A stretch of 58,047 bases of DNA from Rhodobacter sp. (GTDB taxonomy: Bacteria > Pseudomonadota > Alphaproteobacteria > Rhodobacterales > Rhodobacteraceae): positions 1 through 58,047 of the forward strand of contig JAIXRW010000020.1 in assembly GCA_027484985.1 (NCBI GenBank), written 5' to 3'. Below the pieces are notes generated by a model. That model saw nothing but the letters and a program-made list of their open reading frames with translations. It was not told the origin of the DNA and searched no databases. The position numbers and the translations under genes were made by a program. Positions 26,401-32,975 of the stretch are shown piece by piece (within the stretch, counting starts at the first letter, position 1; the number at the start of each line of letters is the position of its first letter).

Positions 26401-26543
26401 ATTGCGCTGAATATGGTCGATTTGCCTGACCCCGTCTGTCCGTATATGCCGAAGAGGCCCGCCTTGACGGCATCCCGGAAGTCGATGACGACCCGGTCAG
26501 GATAGGGACCGAAGGCCTGAAGCGTGAGCCGAACCGGTCTCAT
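23469..26543 (-). CDS. sbcC: SbcC / Rad50-like SMC ATPase
   Basis: The 1,024-residue protein has Walker A GQTGSGKS at 35-42, long charged coiled-coil arms, a zinc hook CPVC at about 517-520 midway, the ABC signature LSGGETF near 920, and Walker B TIFIDEGFGSLD near 950. That is a complete Rad50-type architecture. With SbcD it would form an ATP-controlled nuclease that opens hairpins and trims blocked DNA ends. It overlaps sbcD by 4 bases and the small zinc gene by 1. It lies within the prophage and beside a WYL-type regulator, so it is not simply a housekeeping copy; defence or phage DNA metabolism are both possible. Confidence 0.92.
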   Translation of the reverse strand: MRPVRLTLQAFGPYPDRVVIDFRDAVKAGLFGIYGQTGSGKSTIFSAMTFALFGEAAKAEQDAPSLRSDHADPDVMTEAEFVFDIGERRYVVLRRPDQMRPKARGEGETRSAHEAYLFDATGMSLDTITDATRGKIVAEKKVRDVDAAVMEMLGYGSEQFRQIVLLPQGRFEKFLSAKTKERLEILRELFDVSLYEKLMADLKSAADAAERQVRDERALCARQLAAEGFESTDALIAGIETATARCAELRAIEQTKKATAEVAEKALREAEAIEEKFAAAEKMRDRLRALEARKDDIESLAEQVRQAERARGLIDVEERVRDAEREVGEAETKREEADKAAEIAAKQAEKAAEALRREEDRADEVETLRRRSDELERYGRILEAAADSNQAVETALKEQRDADNAFQAALAQLTKLQEKRITKSAELKAARETEAKRAEIAGRRAELDKRHLAAKSYEGALQDVATAQAAVEEQLRKSEAAVGKAENARDDYETAERNLAAAQALHLATRLEAGSPCPVCGATEHPAPATGEIGSAGLDKAFRESRVAWLAADREARQAGEALVGVQATLEERQKRLSTLEPPEERAAVIAAQIGRVEDALAALGPRVDILAAETGIEELELQIEELERKRDELRDCFDERRNKATEAKAARDGRLAEVPENLRDVPALAATLEKVNGSLESLQAARTAADKALNSAREKALGAVKDLESADKALADSKTRHQKAAEVFRTRLAGAGLTAEAFQSLKPAIETLDEDREAVETYRREHKSASDAATDAASAIQGMSRPDLEALRETHQTHAEALGRAIEERVAAQSRVDQLDKLRTGLEETLRKLDEAEAASGPLRELAALVNGQNSQRLTLETFAIGAMFDQVLEAANLRLAPMTSGRYRLERDLEGAGRGSRGLGIQVFDLHTGKSRATSTLSGGETFIAALALALGLADVVESASGKVRLDTIFIDEGFGSLDTENGSGTLDQVLQVLNSIVRQNRAVGLISHVPLVQEAIPNGFYVRKGISGSSVEERGLV

Positions 26544-27688
26544 TGCGCATCCTCCATCTCACGCAGGCGACCAAGGGCCGATGCTACGACAGCCAGTTCG
26601 TTTTCCGAGATCTGGTCTTCGCGCACATGCTCGAGGAAGTCGCCAATGACTTCGACAGGGCTCGCAACCGCCGGAGCGCGCCCCGCCAGCGATTTGATTT
26701 CTGGCGCGCGGTCGTTCCGCTCGTAAACAAGTTCACAAGCGTTCGGGAACACGTCGCGGATGCGCTTCATTCCATCGATCACGGGCGTATCGTCGGTAAG
26801 CACGATCTTGATGAAATCTTCAGATCGGTCCGCGAGCAAAAGCTCTGCGTGTCGCCCCATCAAAATGCGCACCCGACGAATGGGCTCGAAGGGAATGGTT
26901 TCTACCGTCGTTCGGCCGACCGCATCGATCTCGACGAGGCTCATCGACTTCTGGCAGTCAGATTCATCAAATCCGAAAGCCAGTGGCGATCCCGAATACC
27001 GGATATGAGATGCACCGATCGATTGCGGCCGGTGCAGATGCCCGAGCGCCACATAATGAGCACCTTCGAACACGGATGAACTGACCGTCTCGACGCCCCC
27101 CACTCGAGTGAGAGGCCGCTCACTTTCGCTGCTCGCCGCCCCGGCCACAAAAGCATGCGAAACGACGACCCATCGCGCGCCATCGGGAATGTTGCGCCGA
27201 CTGCAAGCCACCTGAGCCGCGAGAACGTCCTCGGGGGTGTGGAGAGCTTCGTCGGCGAAGCATTCGCGGGCGGCATACTCATAAGCGAAGGGCAACCCTG
27301 TGAACGCCACGGGTCCGTATGCGTCACTGAGGACCAGAGGTTTCTCGTCTGCACTGATGGCTCCGCGTATCAACGCGCGCCGTGTGTCGGTCATGATCGC
27401 CATGGATGCGATTCGATCACCAGAGTCGTGATTGCCGGAGATCATCACCACGGCTGCCTCGGTCTCCGAGGCCACGCGCGCCAGGAAGCCATTGAACTGG
27501 CGCACGGCAGACGTCGGCGGGGCAGCCCGATCGAAGATATCCCCTGCAATAACAAGGACATCAACACCATTCGACGTGATCGCCGAAACGATCTGGTCGA
27601 GAACTGCGCCGTGGTCGGCATCGAGAGGGATCCCGTTGAACTGACGCCCGAGATGAAGGTCGGCTGTGTGGAGAATCCTCATTGCCAT
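26540..27688 (-). CDS. sbcD: SbcD / Mre11-like nuclease
   Basis: This protein of about 382 residues is a calcineurin-like metallophosphatase. It has HTADLHLG (D10, H12), IAGDIFDR, ISGNHDSGDR, VSHAFVAG and GHLHRPQ, all the metal-binding motifs of SbcD/Mre11. It would be the catalytic partner of the SbcC-like ATPase. Starts at 27688 (MAMRIL) and 27682 (MRILHT) are both close to the likely promoter and neither has a good ribosome site, so a very short leader is possible. It is divergent from the WYL gene; a 15-base-period repeat lies in the gap. Confidence 0.9.
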   Translation of the reverse strand: MAMRILHTADLHLGRQFNGIPLDADHGAVLDQIVSAITSNGVDVLVIAGDIFDRAAPPTSAVRQFNGFLARVASETEAAVVMISGNHDSGDRIASMAIMTDTRRALIRGAISADEKPLVLSDAYGPVAFTGLPFAYEYAARECFADEALHTPEDVLAAQVACSRRNIPDGARWVVVSHAFVAGAASSESERPLTRVGGVETVSSSVFEGAHYVALGHLHRPQSIGASHIRYSGSPLAFGFDESDCQKSMSLVEIDAVGRTTVETIPFEPIRRVRILMGRHAELLLADRSEDFIKIVLTDDTPVIDGMKRIRDVFPNACELVYERNDRAPEIKSLAGRAPAVASPVEVIGDFLEHVREDQISENELAVVASALGRLREMEDAQ

Positions 27689-27692
27689 AGTC

Positions 27693-27716
27693 CGTATAAT
27701 TTTTGATCGTATAATT
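27693..27716. promoter_or_regulatory. Direct repeat CGTATAATT x2 in the sbcD-WYL divergent promoter
   Basis: CGTATAATT occurs at 27693-27701 and 27708-27716, a 15-base period. Each copy contains TATAAT, the consensus -10 box, on the plus strand. The gap between the divergent genes is only 71 bases, so any protein bound here would affect both. A regulator such as the WYL protein is the natural candidate. Confidence 0.55.
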
Positions 27717-27759
27717 GCTAGATGGACATTGGGTCGGGAGTCAAGGTAGGGATGCACCC

Positions 27760-28578
27760 ATGACGCTCGACGACCTCAAGCATGCTCAGAGAGAGCGCCT
27801 GATCTTTCTGGACCGCTGCCTGACTTGGCGGGGCATGGCGAACCGCAGGGATCTGATCGAGCGCTTCGGTATCTCGACTGCGCAGGCGGCGCTGGACTTC
27901 CGTGTCTACCTAGGTCTCGCGCGCAGCACGCCGCCCATCTACGATCCGGTGCGAAAGACCTACATCGCCGCGAGCGAGCACGAGCCCTTAGCACCATCCG
28001 GCCTGACCGAAGCCTTCGATATCTTGGCGAGCGACGATGAAAGCACGCCTTCGGCCGCGTTGCCCCGACCAGAAAGGAAGGCAGATCGGAGGACCATCGC
28101 GCTTCTTCATCAAGCAATCAGGTCGGGGAAAGCCGTCCACGTCCGATACACATCCATCTCGTCCGGCGCCGACGATGGGCAGTGGATTGCGCCGACCCGC
28201 TTCACGTCGGACGGTGAAAGCGTTCACGTGCGTGCCCACAGCTTCAAGCACGGCGAATATCGTAACTACCTCCCGATCCGCATCGATCCTGACAGCTCGT
28301 TCGAGGAGAAGCTCCTGGCTGAGCCACTTCCGGAGGACGTGGATTGGAACACTCGTGCAATCATCTGGCTGCGCCCGAAGTCAGGGCTTTCGGATCGACA
28401 AGCCAGCGTGGTCCGAAGGGAATTTGGCTTTGAGGGAGAGTTTCTGCGCGTTGAAACGCGGAAGGCTCTGGAGTTCTTCTTCAATCGGCGATGGGGACTG
28501 GATACGAAGGGCGCGCGACTTGAGCGGGCGAAAACTGAATACGAGCCAATCGCGCCAGCATGGCCGAACGACAATTGA
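27760..28578 (+). CDS. WYL-domain transcriptional regulator (BrxR/CapW-like)
   Basis: The 272-residue protein has an N-terminal winged helix (RLIFLDRCLTWRGMANRRDL, then FGISTAQAALDFRVYL and PPIYDPVRKTY) typical of the BrxR/CapW group. A WYL-like ligand domain (VHVRYTSISSG to FKHGEYRNYLPIRID) and a C-terminal extension follow. Members of this group repress BREX, CBASS and other antiviral loci. Here the gene is divergent from an SbcCD-like operon, with a direct repeat in the 71-base gap. The ATG at 27760 has AGGTAGGG upstream and removes a 15-residue extension. I infer control of the SbcCD block in response to infection or DNA damage. Confidence 0.85.
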   Translation: MTLDDLKHAQRERLIFLDRCLTWRGMANRRDLIERFGISTAQAALDFRVYLGLARSTPPIYDPVRKTYIAASEHEPLAPSGLTEAFDILASDDESTPSAALPRPERKADRRTIALLHQAIRSGKAVHVRYTSISSGADDGQWIAPTRFTSDGESVHVRAHSFKHGEYRNYLPIRIDPDSSFEEKLLAEPLPEDVDWNTRAIIWLRPKSGLSDRQASVVRREFGFEGEFLRVETRKALEFFFNRRWGLDTKGARLERAKTEYEPIAPAWPNDN

Positions 28579-28610
28579 GACCGCGGTAAGTCGTTGCCTT
28601 TGAGCGGCTT

Positions 28611-28902
28611 GTGTCACCAACCGCCCGTGTCACCAACCGTGCCACCATCCCAACGCGAAAATCGGTGGCACGAGAAACGCCGCGATTTCAATGGTGTCAC
28701 CAACGTTGCCGAGTGCCACCAACCGGTTTTCTACCTTCAAGTGAGGACCGACATAACGGTTGGCGGCCATATCTTCTCTACGAGGGAAATGATATGGGGC
28801 GTTGGTGACACCAAGAATGGTGACAACGTCCGGTAATATATTGAAAAATATTGGAAAGATCGTGTCACCGATCCGAAAAGGATTTCACATCATCGGTGAC
28901 AT
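28611..28902. repeat. Cluster of about ten GTGTCACCAAC-like repeats (iteron-like)
   Basis: Copies on the plus strand lie at 28611 (GTGTCACCAACC), 28627 (same), 28639 (GTGCCACCATCC), 28694 (GTGTCACCAACG), 28713 (GTGCCACCAACC) and 28862 (GTGTCACCGATCC). Inverted copies lie at 28661-28671, 28801-28811, 28817-28827 and 28892-28902. The core is GTGYCACC. There is no gene in this 433-base gap (28579-29011). The region sits between the replication genes and the resolvase. Iterons for a replication initiator, or multiple operators for one regulator, would both explain it. Confidence 0.7.
28831..28858. other. AT-rich segment inside the repeat cluster (possible DNA unwinding element)
   Basis: The stretch containing TAATATATTGAAAAATATTGG is by far the most AT-rich run in this GC-rich neighbourhood, and it lies between inverted and direct GTGTCACC copies. 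An AT-rich unwinding element beside iterons is the usual form of a replication origin. The segment could instead supply a -10 box for a promoter. Confidence 0.45.
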
Positions 28903-29011
28903 CGCTTGAACAGAGACAGCTGATAGCGGTTCCGGACCGGCTTGTTTCTCTGGGCTTTCCTCAGTATCTTGTGAAAGACCGAAGCCGAAGGCCCACAGCT
29001 TGTGAGCCTTC

Positions 29012-29536
29012 ATGATGAACACAACGATCCCCGCGCAGGACGACCGCCCCGAGCCGGACGCGATCAACCGGTCCTGCGTCCTCGCCCTCGATCTCGGCAC
29101 GATGACCGGCTGGGCGATCCGCGCTCATGACGCCCTGATCACCAGCGGCATCGTCTCGCTGCGTCCCGGCCGTTTCGACGGAGGTGGCATGCGCTACCTG
29201 CGCTTCACCAACTGGCTGACCGAGATCGACCGGTTGTCCGGACCAATCGCGGCTATCTGGTTCGAGGAGGTCCGTCGCCACGCCGCGACCGACGCCGCCC
29301 ATGTCTACGGGGGGCTCATGGCCACGCTGACCGCATGGGCCGAGCTGCGCGGCGTGCCCTACGAGGGGGTCCCAGTCGGCACGATCAAGCGCCACGCCAC
29401 CGGCAAGGGCAACGCCGACAAGACCGCCATGGTCGCCGCCGTCCGTGCCCGCGGCTTCAGCCCGGCCGACGACAACGAGGCCGACGCCATCGCGCTCCTG
29501 CTCTGGGCGATCGACACGAAGGGAGGTGTGGCATGA
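29012..29536 (+). CDS. RuvC-like Holliday-junction resolvase (phage type)
   Basis: The 174-residue protein has the RNase H-fold acidic pattern of RuvC-like resolvases: D27 in LALDLGTMTGWAI, E near 90 in IWFEEV, and the DNEADAIALL motif near 150. Phage versions debranch recombination intermediates before packaging. A second ATG follows immediately (29015). Its stop overlaps the next gene (ATGA). It lies directly downstream of the repeat cluster, as expected for a replication-recombination region. Confidence 0.85.
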   Translation: MMNTTIPAQDDRPEPDAINRSCVLALDLGTMTGWAIRAHDALITSGIVSLRPGRFDGGGMRYLRFTNWLTEIDRLSGPIAAIWFEEVRRHAATDAAHVYGGLMATLTAWAELRGVPYEGVPVGTIKRHATGKGNADKTAMVAAVRARGFSPADDNEADAIALLLWAIDTKGGVA

Positions 29537-29733
29537 GATGGCACCCCAATGGCTACGGCGGTCGGCGCCGCGATCCCGAGCAGGTCAAGCGCGAGGGCTG
29601 GCAGGAACAGGGCGTCCTCGCGGTCTCCGCCGATGACGACCGCCTGACCTGGCCCGAGCGTGAATTGGTCCGCCAGCTCGGCGAGAAGCTCTACGGCCCG
29701 CGCCCATCTTCCAGGGAGGCGCGCCATGGCTGA
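29533..29733 (+). CDS. Small unknown phage protein
   Basis: This 66-residue, highly charged protein starts MRWHPNGYGGRRRDPEQVKR. A GGGAGGTG ribosome site precedes the ATG, and both ends overlap neighbours, so translation is likely. No family is recognised. Confidence 0.65.
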   Translation: MRWHPNGYGGRRRDPEQVKREGWQEQGVLAVSADDDRLTWPERELVRQLGEKLYGPRPSSREARHG

Positions 29734-30106
29734 TCGCGAATGGACCGCCGACTGCGTCGCCGATCATTTCGATGAGGCATTCCGCACCCTGCGCAAGCTG
29801 CCGCCGGTGAAGGCGCAGGGCTACTTCAACACCTGGCCCGACATCGTGCGCACCAGCCGCGAGATCACGGCGATGGAGCCGCAGCCGATGCGGGTCTGGC
29901 CCTCGGCCGCTGCCATCACCCGGCTCGAGCAGACCTTCGACTGGGTGCTCTGGATCGAGGAGGTGGAGCGCAAGCTGGTCTGGTCGCGGGCGGCCCGAGT
30001 GCCGTGGAAGCAGATCAGCGGGGAACTGGGTTGCGACCGCACGACCGCGTGGCGGCGTTGGCAGCTGGCACTGACCAAGATCGCCGCGCGCCTGAATGCG
30101 CAGTGA
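29726..30106 (+). CDS. DUF6362 phage protein
   Basis: The 126-residue protein has conserved PPVKAQGYFNTWPDIVRT, ITRLEQTFDWVLWIE, and a C-terminal helix-turn-helix-like WKQISGELGCDRTTAWRRW. This agrees with the DUF6362 family of alphaproteobacterial phages. The C-terminal element suggests DNA binding, perhaps in late regulation or packaging. AGGGAGG precedes the ATG. Confidence 0.75.
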   Translation: MADREWTADCVADHFDEAFRTLRKLPPVKAQGYFNTWPDIVRTSREITAMEPQPMRVWPSAAAITRLEQTFDWVLWIEEVERKLVWSRAARVPWKQISGELGCDRTTAWRRWQLALTKIAARLNAQ

Positions 30107-30113
30107 CTCCAAT

Positions 30114-30130
30114 GTGTTGCAACACTTTTT
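30114..30130 (+). terminator. Short palindrome followed by T5
   Basis: GTGTTGCAACAC (30114-30125) is a perfect palindrome followed directly by TTTTT, eight bases after the DUF6362 stop. The hairpin has at most five base pairs with a tiny loop, so it is a weak terminator; it could instead be a protein-binding site. Confidence 0.35.
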
Positions 30131-30174
30131 CCTTCGACATCTGCAACATGATCGTGCTATTCCGAAGGCAAGAT

Positions 30175-30209
30175 GGGGAGAGTGCGCTGGAAAACTCGCT
30201 CTCCCCTTT
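30175..30209 (+). terminator. Probable intrinsic terminator of the early region
   Basis: GGGGAGAG at 30175-30182 pairs with CTCTCCCC at 30199-30206, followed by TTTG. The stem is strong and the U-tract short. It lies between DUF6362 and the ParB-methyltransferase gene. Confidence 0.5.
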
Positions 30210-30522
30210 GCGTTGACGGGGGCCTTCTGGACCCGGGTATCCAGCGAGGGTCCGGCCGGGGCCCAGCCTACGGCAGTTTCCGGTTCCTTCCTGGCGATAT
30301 TCGTATGCTGGCGGGCGAAGCGCGGCGCATCGCTAGCGACAAGGCCGGATTTTTGGGAAGCCACCCGGAAGCCGGATCCACCTGACCCCGCGCAAACCCC
30401 AAGAAACGCTGGCCTTTGGGCTGGACACCCCGGATGCCGTTGGATCCCGCAAAGAGTCCAGCGCGGCATCCGGTGTCCGGAATCCGGCCAGCATCCACCT
30501 GACAATCGGAAACCACCCGACA

Positions 30523-31863
30523 ATGACGCTGAGCTTTGCCCCCGAGCGGATCGAGACCTGGCCGCTTGCGCGCCTGCAGCCCTATGCGAAGAACGCGAAG
30601 ATGCACGGCGCGGACCAGGTCGCGAAGATCGCCGCCAGCATGGCCGAGTTCGGCTGGACCGTGCCCTGCCTCGTCGCCGAGGACGGCGAACTGATCGCGG
30701 GGCATGGCCGGGTGCTGGCCGCGACGCAGCTTGGGCTAGCCGAAGCGCCCGTGATCGTGCTGGGCCATCTGACCGAGGCGCAGCGGCGGGCGTACCGGAT
30801 CGCGGACAACAAGCTGACCGAACTCGGGACGTGGGACGAGGCGCTGCTTTCGGCGGAACTGAACGACCTGCTGGCCGAGGATTTCGACCTGTCGCTGGTC
30901 GGCTTCTCGGATGGTGAGCTCGACAAGCTGCTGGCCTTCGTGCCGGAGGGGGACGGGGAAGAAGGTGGCGCCGGGGGCTCCGTGCCGCCGGTGACCATCC
31001 CTGAACCGCCGCGCAATCCGGCCTCGCGCACGGGCGATCTCTGGATCCTCGGCGATCACCGGCTGCTCTGCGGGGACTCGACCAGCCACGACGGTGTGCG
31101 TCGCCTGATGAACGGCGAGCGCGCGGTGCTGTTCGCGACCGATCCGCCGTATCTCGTCGATTACGACGGCTCGAACCATCCGACCCGCAACAAGGACTGG
31201 TCCGCATCCTATGGCACGACATGGGACGACAGCTCGCAGGGTGCCGAGCTCTACGACGGCTTCATTGCCGCCGCCGTCGCCGAGGCGATTACCGAGGACG
31301 CAGCCTGGTATTGCTGGCACGCCTCCCGCCGCCAGGCGATGCTGGAAGCCTGCTGGGAGAAGGCCGGGGCCTTCGTGCATCAGCAGATCATCTGGGTGAA
31401 GGACCGAGGCGTGCTGACCCGGTCGCACTACCTCTGGAAGCACGAGCCCTGTTTCATGGGTTGGCGCCGCCCGAACCGCCCGCCCAAGGTGGCGGAGGAA
31501 ACGCTGCCATCGACATGGGCGCTGCCCAGCTTCGACAGGGACGACCGTCCCGACCATCCGACGCCGAAGCCGCTCGACGCCTTCGGGATCCCGATGCGCC
31601 AGCACGTGGCGCGCGGCGGCCTCTGCTACGAGCCGTTCTCGGGCTCCGGCTCGCAGATCATGGCAGGCGAGGCCAACGGCCGCCGTGTGTTCGCCATGGA
31701 AATCAGCCCGGCCTATGTCGATGTCGCTGTCGAACGCTGGCAGGCCGAAACCGGGCGTGACGCGATCCTCGACGGCGACGGCCGGACCTTCGCGCAGGTG
31801 AGAACCGAGCGGCTGGGCGAAACCCCGGCCGAATCCGAACCCCACCCCGAACCCGCCGCGTGA
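30523..31863 (+). CDS. ParB-like nuclease domain fused to DNA methyltransferase
   Basis: The 446-residue protein has an N-terminal ParB/Srx-like domain (PYAKNAKMHG, LIAGHGRVLAATQLG, ADNKLTE) of about 130 residues. A beta-class methyltransferase follows, with DPPY near 208 and the SAM-binding EPFSGSGSQ near 368. The order (catalytic motif first) is that of N4-cytosine or N6-adenine methylases of phages. It probably protects phage DNA from restriction. The C-terminus is acidic and proline-rich. The gene ends one base before the C5 methyltransferase start, so they are coexpressed. Confidence 0.92.
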   Translation: MTLSFAPERIETWPLARLQPYAKNAKMHGADQVAKIAASMAEFGWTVPCLVAEDGELIAGHGRVLAATQLGLAEAPVIVLGHLTEAQRRAYRIADNKLTELGTWDEALLSAELNDLLAEDFDLSLVGFSDGELDKLLAFVPEGDGEEGGAGGSVPPVTIPEPPRNPASRTGDLWILGDHRLLCGDSTSHDGVRRLMNGERAVLFATDPPYLVDYDGSNHPTRNKDWSASYGTTWDDSSQGAELYDGFIAAAVAEAITEDAAWYCWHASRRQAMLEACWEKAGAFVHQQIIWVKDRGVLTRSHYLWKHEPCFMGWRRPNRPPKVAEETLPSTWALPSFDRDDRPDHPTPKPLDAFGIPMRQHVARGGLCYEPFSGSGSQIMAGEANGRRVFAMEISPAYVDVAVERWQAETGRDAILDGDGRTFAQVRTERLGETPAESEPHPEPAA

Positions 31864-31864
31864 C

Positions 31865-32962
31865 ATGCATGACCTGGCTTTTTCTTCCTCCGGACGCGCT
31901 TCCGGAGCCGGAGACGCATGCCTCTTCGGCCTCTCCCTCTGTTCCGGCGCGGGCGGGCTCGACCTCGGGCTCGCCATCGCCATCCCCGGATATCGTGCTG
32001 TGGGCCATGTCGAACGGGAAACCTTCGCCGCAGCCACTCTCGTGGCTCGGATGGAAGACGCGTCCCTGGATCGCGCGCCTGTCTGGGACGATGTTGCCAC
32101 CTTCGACGGCCGCCCGTGGCGCGGCGCGGTGGACATCATCACTGCGGGCTATCCGTGCCAGCCGTTCTCGGTCGCAGGCAAGCGCCGGGGCGCGGACGAC
32201 CCGCGCCACCTCTGGCCCCATGTCGCCCGGATCATCGGCGAGGTCGAGCCGCCCTTCGTCTTCCTCGAGAATGTCGCCCATCATCTCCGCCTCGGCTTCC
32301 CCGAAGTCGCCAGCGGACTGGTCGGCATGGGCTACAAGCTTGCGGCAGGCCTCTTCACGGCGGCGGAAGTCGGTGCACCCCACAAGCGCGAGCGGCTGTT
32401 CATCCTCGCCATCCGCGAGGGGGACGACTTGGCCGACCCCGCGCGCCTGCTCTGGGACCCGGTCGAGTGGCGGGAACCGGACGGAACTGCTGCGGCTATG
32501 GCCGACGCCCCGCGCCAGTGCCAACGAGAACCGGCAGACCAAGCCGACGCCGTCGCAGGAAGCGGGGCAGCACGGGATGAACCTTGCGACGACGGCTGCG
32601 CTGTGGCCGACGCCGATGGCGAACGACGGGTGCAAGCCGAGCGCGGGAAATCGTCGGTCGGCCGACCTGACCCATTCGGCGGGGCTGTGGATGACCCCGA
32701 CGGCGCGGGATCACAAGGACGGGGCGACGAGCCTTGCCAACACGCCGGTGAATGGCCTGCTTGGCCGCCAGGTCCTGGTGACGCCGATGGCTGGGCGCGC
32801 TACCTGCGATTCGCGCCGGACCTTGAACCCGCTGTTCGTCGAGGCGCTGATGGGCTGGCCCACCGGGTGGACCGGCTTCGCCTCTGTGGCAACGGCGTGG
32901 TCCCCCTGGTTGCGGCGCATGCGCTGCGAACTCTGGCGGCTGAACTGTTGGCCGATGGATGA
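31865..32962 (+). CDS. C5-cytosine DNA methyltransferase
   Basis: The 365-residue protein has motif I SLCSGAGGLDLGL near 30, motif IV with the catalytic cysteine GYPCQPFSVAGKRRG near 97, motif VI ENV near 137, motif VIII HKRERLFILA near 175, and a motif X-like LRLCGNGVVPLVAAHALRTL at the C-terminus. It is therefore complete in this frame. The target-recognition region (about 200-300) is unusual: its sequence (VADADGERR, VDDPDGAGS) is low-complexity and the same DNA is open in the +1 frame with repeats of LWPTPxA. Likely role is modification of phage DNA. The start follows the previous stop by one base. Confidence 0.88.
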   Translation: MHDLAFSSSGRASGAGDACLFGLSLCSGAGGLDLGLAIAIPGYRAVGHVERETFAAATLVARMEDASLDRAPVWDDVATFDGRPWRGAVDIITAGYPCQPFSVAGKRRGADDPRHLWPHVARIIGEVEPPFVFLENVAHHLRLGFPEVASGLVGMGYKLAAGLFTAAEVGAPHKRERLFILAIREGDDLADPARLLWDPVEWREPDGTAAAMADAPRQCQREPADQADAVAGSGAARDEPCDDGCAVADADGERRVQAERGKSSVGRPDPFGGAVDDPDGAGSQGRGDEPCQHAGEWPAWPPGPGDADGWARYLRFAPDLEPAVRRGADGLAHRVDRLRLCGNGVVPLVAAHALRTLAAELLADG

Positions 32963-32975
32963 GGTGGCGACATGA
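32577..32975 (+). CDS. Alternative-frame product overlapping the C5 methyltransferase 3' half
   Basis: In the +1 frame relative to the methyltransferase, the DNA is open from upstream of 32445 to 32975. It encodes LWPTPRASANENR (32496), LWPTPMANDG (32601), LWMTPTARDHKDG (32685) and LNPLFVEALMGWPTGWT (about 32822). These are motifs that I recall as the C-terminal part of many phage cytosine methyltransferases. An ATG at 32577 could give a separate 132-residue protein; alternatively a +1 shift would give a second C-terminus. Either could instead be a fossil of an ancestral frame. The listed span is the internal-start version. Confidence 0.4.
   Translation: MNLATTAALWPTPMANDGCKPSAGNRRSADLTHSAGLWMTPTARDHKDGATSLANTPVNGLLGRQVLVTPMAGRATCDSRRTLNPLFVEALMGWPTGWTGFASVATAWSPWLRRMRCELWRLNCWPMDEVAT

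Larger units (their letters stand above)
30107..30522. other. Non-coding gap with several hairpins
   Basis: I see no convincing gene in these 416 bases. The gap contains a palindrome followed by T5 (30114-30130), an 8-bp hairpin followed by TTT (30175-30209) and a larger bulged stem-loop. That stem-loop has GGACACC-CC-GGATGCCG at 30423-30439 pairing with CGGCATCCGGTGTCC at 30464-30478, 45 bases before the ParB-methyltransferase gene. It may end early transcription and hold the promoter and structured leader of the methyltransferase genes. Confidence 0.5.

Noticed and set aside
28594..28836. 80-codon frame through the GTGTCACCAAC repeats
   Set aside because: The codons are set by the repeats (repeated VTN and CHQP), and there is no ribosome site. 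The repeats occur on both strands, which a coding explanation does not give.
28611..28902. CRISPR array
   Set aside because: Repeats are short, unequally spaced and on both strands with no unique-length spacers; no cas genes are nearby.
30096..30917. Long plus-strand frame across the gap before the ParB-methyltransferase
   Set aside because: Its second half is an arginine-rich shadow of the methyltransferase and its first half shows no protein-like pattern; the region holds hairpins instead.
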